Source of the DNA: an uncultured Blautia sp.
Lineage (GTDB): Bacteria; Bacillota; Clostridia; Lachnospirales; Lachnospiraceae
DNA length: 45,106 nucleotides
Assembly (NCBI GenBank): GCA_900547685.1
Contig: URHS01000019.1
Span: 1-45,106 of the forward strand
Direction: 5' to 3'
Positions 41,960-45,106 of the stretch are shown here, piece after piece. The position numbers and the translations under genes are program-made. The first letter of the stretch is position 1; each line of letters begins with the position of its first letter. A model generated the notes under the pieces. That model saw only the letters and a program-made list of their open reading frames with translations. It was not told the origin of the DNA and did no database searches.

Positions 41960-43099
41960 ATGAACACAGAATTATTGGAGGCACTCAACATTCTGGAGAA
42001 AGAGAAATCTATCAGTAAAGATACTTTGTTAGAGGCTATTGAGCAATCTTTAATTCAGGCATGTAAAAACCATTTTGGAAAAGCAGATAATATTAAAGTA
42101 AATATTAATCCTGAAACCTGTGATTTTGGTGTGCTTGCAGAAAAGACTGTAGTGGAAGAAGTCTATGACCCGGTTACAGAAATTAGTCTGGCAGATGCAA
42201 AAATGATGAATTCTCAGTACGGACTGGGAGATATTGTAAATGTGGAAATTAAATCAAAAGAATTTGGACGTATTGCCACACAGAATGCGAAAAATGTTAT
42301 TTTACAGAAAATTCGTGAAGAAGAGAGAAAAGTGATTTTTGATCAGTATTACGGAAAAGAAAAAGATGTAGTAACAGGTATTGTACAGCGCAGCCTGGGA
42401 AGAAATTACAGCATTAACTTAGGAAAAGCAGATGCAATTTTAACAGAAAATGAACAGGTGAAAACAGAAGTATTTAAACCTACAGAAAGAATTAAAGTAT
42501 ATATTTTGGAAGTGAAAGATGCGCCAAAAGGACCGAAAATTATGGTTTCCAGAACACATCCGGAATTAGTAAAACGTCTGTTTGAGGCAGAAGTTACAGA
42601 GATTAAAGACGGAACTGTAGAGGTAAAGAGTATCGCAAGAGAAGCAGGTTCCCGTACTAAGATTGCAGTTTGGAGCAATGATCCGGATGTAGATCCTGTA
42701 GGTGCATGCGTTGGTATTAATGGCGCAAGAGTAAATTCTGTTGTAGAAGAATTAAGAGGAGAAAAAATTGATATTATCAACTGGAGTGACAATCCTGCTC
42801 TGTTGATTGAAAACGCATTAAGTCCTGCAAAGGTTATTTCTGTTACTGCTGATCCGGAAGAGAAAAGCGCAACAGTTATTGTTCCGGATTTCCAGCTTTC
42901 TCTGGCAATTGGTAAAGAAGGACAGAATGCAAGACTGGCAGCAAGACTGACAGGATTTAAAATTGACATCAAGAGCGAAACACAGGCGAGAGAAGCAGGT
43001 GAACTGGGTGCATTAGAACTCTACGAAGAAGATTATGAGGAAACAACTGCTGAAGAAAGCGCAGAAGAAGTAAGTGCAGACGAGACAGCAGAAGAATAA
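41960..43099 (+). CDS. nusA: Transcription termination/antitermination factor NusA
   Basis: RNA polymerase-binding factor that modulates pausing and termination. The 379-residue protein has an N-terminal RNAP-binding domain (about 1-130), an S1 domain (about 135-200, VVTGIVQRSLGRN) and two KH domains (about 205-345) with DPVGACVGINGARVNSVVEEL and AIGKEGQNARLAARLTG. The C-terminal tail is acidic (EEDYEETTAEESAEE) and lacks the repeats of enterobacterial NusA. It is cotranscribed with rimP and infB. Confidence 0.97.
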   Translation: MNTELLEALNILEKEKSISKDTLLEAIEQSLIQACKNHFGKADNIKVNINPETCDFGVLAEKTVVEEVYDPVTEISLADAKMMNSQYGLGDIVNVEIKSKEFGRIATQNAKNVILQKIREEERKVIFDQYYGKEKDVVTGIVQRSLGRNYSINLGKADAILTENEQVKTEVFKPTERIKVYILEVKDAPKGPKIMVSRTHPELVKRLFEAEVTEIKDGTVEVKSIAREAGSRTKIAVWSNDPDVDPVGACVGINGARVNSVVEELRGEKIDIINWSDNPALLIENALSPAKVISVTADPEEKSATVIVPDFQLSLAIGKEGQNARLAARLTGFKIDIKSETQAREAGELGALELYEEDYEETTAEESAEEVSADETAEE

Positions 43100-43108
43100 G
43101 GTGAGTGT

Positions 43109-43387
43109 ATGAGTACAGGAAAGAAAGTCCCTATGCGAAAATGCGTGGGCTGTGGTGAAATGAAAAACAAAAAAGAAATGATGCGTGTATTAAAAACAGC
43201 AGAAAATGAAATTGTTTTAGATACAACCGGCCGTAAAAACGGAAGGGGTGCTTATTTATGTTTTTGTAAGGAATGTTTGCAAAATGCCGCAAAAAACAGG
43301 GGACTGGAACGTTCTTTAAAGGTAGCCATACCAAAAGAGGTTTACGAAAGCCTTGAAAGGGAGTTTGAGAAGATTGAGCAGAAATAA
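43109..43387 (+). CDS. rnpM: RNase P modulator RnpM (YlxR)
   Basis: A 92-residue RNA-binding protein, formerly YlxR, shown in Bacillus to modulate RNase P. The signature PMRKCVGCGEMKNKKEM with a CxxC pair and GRKNGRGAYLC are clear. It is 9 bp after nusA and its end overlaps the next gene. Confidence 0.93.
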   Translation: MSTGKKVPMRKCVGCGEMKNKKEMMRVLKTAENEIVLDTTGRKNGRGAYLCFCKECLQNAAKNRGLERSLKVAIPKEVYESLEREFEKIEQK

Positions 43388-43688
43388 AGAACTGGCTTTT
43401 TTAGGTCTGGCGGCAAAGGCAGGAAGAATTGTGAGCGGTGAATTTGCTACCGAAAAGGGAGTAAAAGCCGGGCAGGTCTTTTTGGTCCTTACAGCGCAGG
43501 ATGCATCAGAAAATACGAAAAAAAAGTTTAAAGATATGTGCACATATTATGAAGTGCCTTTATATAATGTGGGAACAAAGGAGGAGTTAGGAAGCGCCAT
43601 TGGAAAAGATTATCGTGCATCTCTTGGAGTGACGGATGAGAATTTTGCTTTGGCAATGATTAAAAAGTTGGAAAAAATGGGTTATTAA
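43374..43688 (+). CDS. Ribosomal L7Ae-family RNA-binding protein (YlxQ)
   Basis: A 104-residue L7Ae/L30e-fold protein that probably binds kink-turn RNA. Segments ELAFLGLAAKAGRIVSGE and QVFLVLTAQDASENTKKKF, and VPLYNVGTKEELGSAIGKD, mark the family. The TTG start at 43374 is chosen from the aagggag upstream; an earlier in-frame TTG (43353) lies above the ribosome-binding site. It overlaps rnpM by 14 bp. Confidence 0.9.
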   Translation: MSRNKELAFLGLAAKAGRIVSGEFATEKGVKAGQVFLVLTAQDASENTKKKFKDMCTYYEVPLYNVGTKEELGSAIGKDYRASLGVTDENFALAMIKKLEKMGY

Positions 43689-43708
43689 CATGAGAAGGAG
43701 GGCAATAT

Positions 43709-45106
43709 ATGTCAACAATAAGAGTTTACGAACTGGCAAAGGAAGTAAACAAAACAAATAAAGAGGTTTTAGATTTTCTGAAATCAAAAAATATAGAATT
43801 AACCAGTCACATGAGTAATGTAGACGAAACACATGCCAATATGGTAAGAGATAATTATAAAAAAGGAAATAAAATTACTCAAGAAGGAAATCATCCTGCA
43901 AAACAGGAAGATGGTGAAAAACCTAAGAAAAAGATTATTCAGGTATTCCGCCCTCAGAATGCCAGCCATACATCTGAGAAAAAACAAAAACCGCAGGAGC
44001 ATAGAAGCGAAGAAAATAGAGGTACACAGGATTTGAAACAGGAAAATAGAAATAATAATCGACCAAATAATAATCGTTATAAAGAAAACGGAGAAAACCG
44101 TCAGGGTAATCGCAATAATAACGGAGGAGAAAATCGTCCGAATAACCGTTTTAATAAAAATAACGGAGAAAATCGCCCAAACAACAGAAGCGGAAATGGA
44201 GAAAATCGTCCGAACCGTCCGAATAATCGTTTTAACGGAAATGGGGAAGGTCGTCCAAATAATCGAAATAACGGAGAAAACCGCTCAAATAATAATCGCT
44301 ATAATGGAAATAATAATCAGGAAGGTCGTTCCAACAATCGTTTTAATGGAAATGGAGAAAATCGTCCGAACAATCGTTTCAATAATAATAACGGGAATGC
44401 AGAACGTTCAGGCAATCGTTTCGGAAATAATCAGGGAGAACGTGGAAACGGACGTTTTGGCGGCAGAAATGATGGAAGAGGAAATGACAACAGACGTGAA
44501 CAATCCTCTAAATTTGATGCTCCAAAACTGGAATTTGTAGAAAAAGACAGCCGTAAAGCAAATAGAGAAAATAAGAAAAAAGACAATCGCAGAGACGAAT
44601 ATCAAAATCAGGGAAAACGTCCAAATCAGGGTGGACGCAGACAGGCGCAGAAAATTCCAAAAGCAATGCAGCTGCAGAAGCCGGTATCCCATCCTAAGGA
44701 AGAAAAGAAGGAAGAAGTAAAAGAAATCACACTTCCGGAAAAAATGACAATTCGTGAATTGGCTGAAAAAATGAAAATGCAGCCGTCTGTTATTGTGAAA
44801 AAACTTTTCTTAGAAGGCGTTATGGTTACAGTAAACCATGAAATTGATTTTGAAAAGGCACAGGAAATTGCTTTAGATTATGATATTATTGCGGAACAGG
44901 AAGAAAAAGTAGATGTAATTGAAGAACTCTTAAAAGAAGAAGAGGAAGATGAAGCTACATTAGTTTCCAGACCACCTGTTGTATGTGTTATGGGACACGT
45001 TGACCATGGTAAAACTTCCCTTTTGGACTGTATTAGAAAAACTCATGTAACAGATCGTGAGGCAGGGGGTATTACACAGCATATCGGTGCTTATATGGTA
45101 AGTGTA
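43709..45106 (+). CDS. infB: Translation initiation factor IF-2, N-terminal part (partial)
   Basis: The first 466 residues, open at the window end. Residues about 1-50 form an IF2_N domain (RVYELAKEVNKTNKEVLDFL). About 100-260 are an Asn/Arg/Gly-rich low-complexity linker with repeats such as ENRPNNRFN. A second IF2_N domain follows (MTIRELAEKMKMQPSVIVKKLF, about 346-367). The GTPase domain starts at VCVMGHVDHGKTSLLD, close to the edge, with AGGITQHIGAY as switch. The gene brings initiator tRNA to the 30S subunit. The start at 43709 follows agaaggaggg. Confidence 0.97.
   Translation, partial: MSTIRVYELAKEVNKTNKEVLDFLKSKNIELTSHMSNVDETHANMVRDNYKKGNKITQEGNHPAKQEDGEKPKKKIIQVFRPQNASHTSEKKQKPQEHRSEENRGTQDLKQENRNNNRPNNNRYKENGENRQGNRNNNGGENRPNNRFNKNNGENRPNNRSGNGENRPNRPNNRFNGNGEGRPNNRNNGENRSNNNRYNGNNNQEGRSNNRFNGNGENRPNNRFNNNNGNAERSGNRFGNNQGERGNGRFGGRNDGRGNDNRREQSSKFDAPKLEFVEKDSRKANRENKKKDNRRDEYQNQGKRPNQGGRRQAQKIPKAMQLQKPVSHPKEEKKEEVKEITLPEKMTIRELAEKMKMQPSVIVKKLFLEGVMVTVNHEIDFEKAQEIALDYDIIAEQEEKVDVIEELLKEEEEDEATLVSRPPVVCVMGHVDHGKTSLLDCIRKTHVTDREAGGITQHIGAYMVSV

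Noticed and set aside
42406..42972. 188-codon minus-strand frame inside nusA
   Set aside because: Shadow of NusA codon bias; no start signal and no recognisable motif.
44196..44540. 114-codon plus-strand frame inside infB
   Set aside because: An alternative reading of the repetitive IF-2 linker, giving a low-complexity Ile/Glu/Val product.

Overview
The window is AT-rich, densely packed DNA with strong AGGAGG-type ribosome-binding sites, TTGACA/TATAAT promoters and hairpin-plus-T terminators. The gene content (choline-binding-type wall repeats, luxS, a CUT1 sialic-acid operon without its own ATPase, a Topo IV pair, rimP-nusA-rnpM-ylxQ-infB) points to a Firmicute of the Clostridia. A gut Lachnospiraceae close to Blautia or Ruminococcus gnavus is most likely; the family assignment is inference from gene content and style, not a database match.

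Layout. 1-1900: the end of a cell-wall-binding repeat protein, tRNA-Thr, a MobA-like nucleotidyltransferase and convergent luxS. 2003-9634: a sialic-acid catabolic operon (nanE, two permeases, binding lipoprotein, a D-2-hydroxyacid dehydrogenase broken by an in-frame TAG, nanA, nanK) followed by an RpiR-type regulator. Neu5Ac would be imported, cleaved by NanA, phosphorylated by NanK and epimerised by NanE to GlcNAc-6-P. 9652-16217: trpS, a UPF0303 protein, a small membrane protein, a MacB-type three-gene exporter and an RluA pseudouridine synthase. 16236-20127: a polyamine-type ABC transporter (minus strand) in which PotC and PotD are one polypeptide. 20151-24781: lactonase, a 40-codon ORF overlapping corA, corA, a rhomboid-fold protein lacking its catalytic motif, and pyruvate kinase. 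24843-25898: an unusual fusion of a HAD nucleotidase-like domain with a guanylate-kinase-like domain.

25958-31426 is the most distinctive block: an OmpR-type two-component system followed by a VTC polyphosphate-polymerase-like protein, a DUF4956 membrane protein and a Cthe_2159-type beta-helix lipoprotein. A nearly identical 14-bp element (13/14 matches), containing TTAAG-type half-sites 10 bp apart, lies before both the regulator gene and the VTC gene, so I propose that they form one regulated envelope system. Downstream (31431-32450) the DNA is decaying: a glycosyltransferase remnant, a RelQ-like alarmone synthetase cut by an in-frame TAA, and a scrap of an ATPase with a damaged P-loop.

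32458-35188 carries tRNA-Leu, lysA, a PHP-domain phosphoesterase and tRNA-Glu, all on the minus strand. 35261-41341 carries a PAP2 phosphatase, parE, parC and a transglutaminase-like lipoprotein. 41351 to the end is the conserved rimP-nusA-rnpM-ylxQ-infB operon, with infB cut by the window edge inside its GTPase domain.
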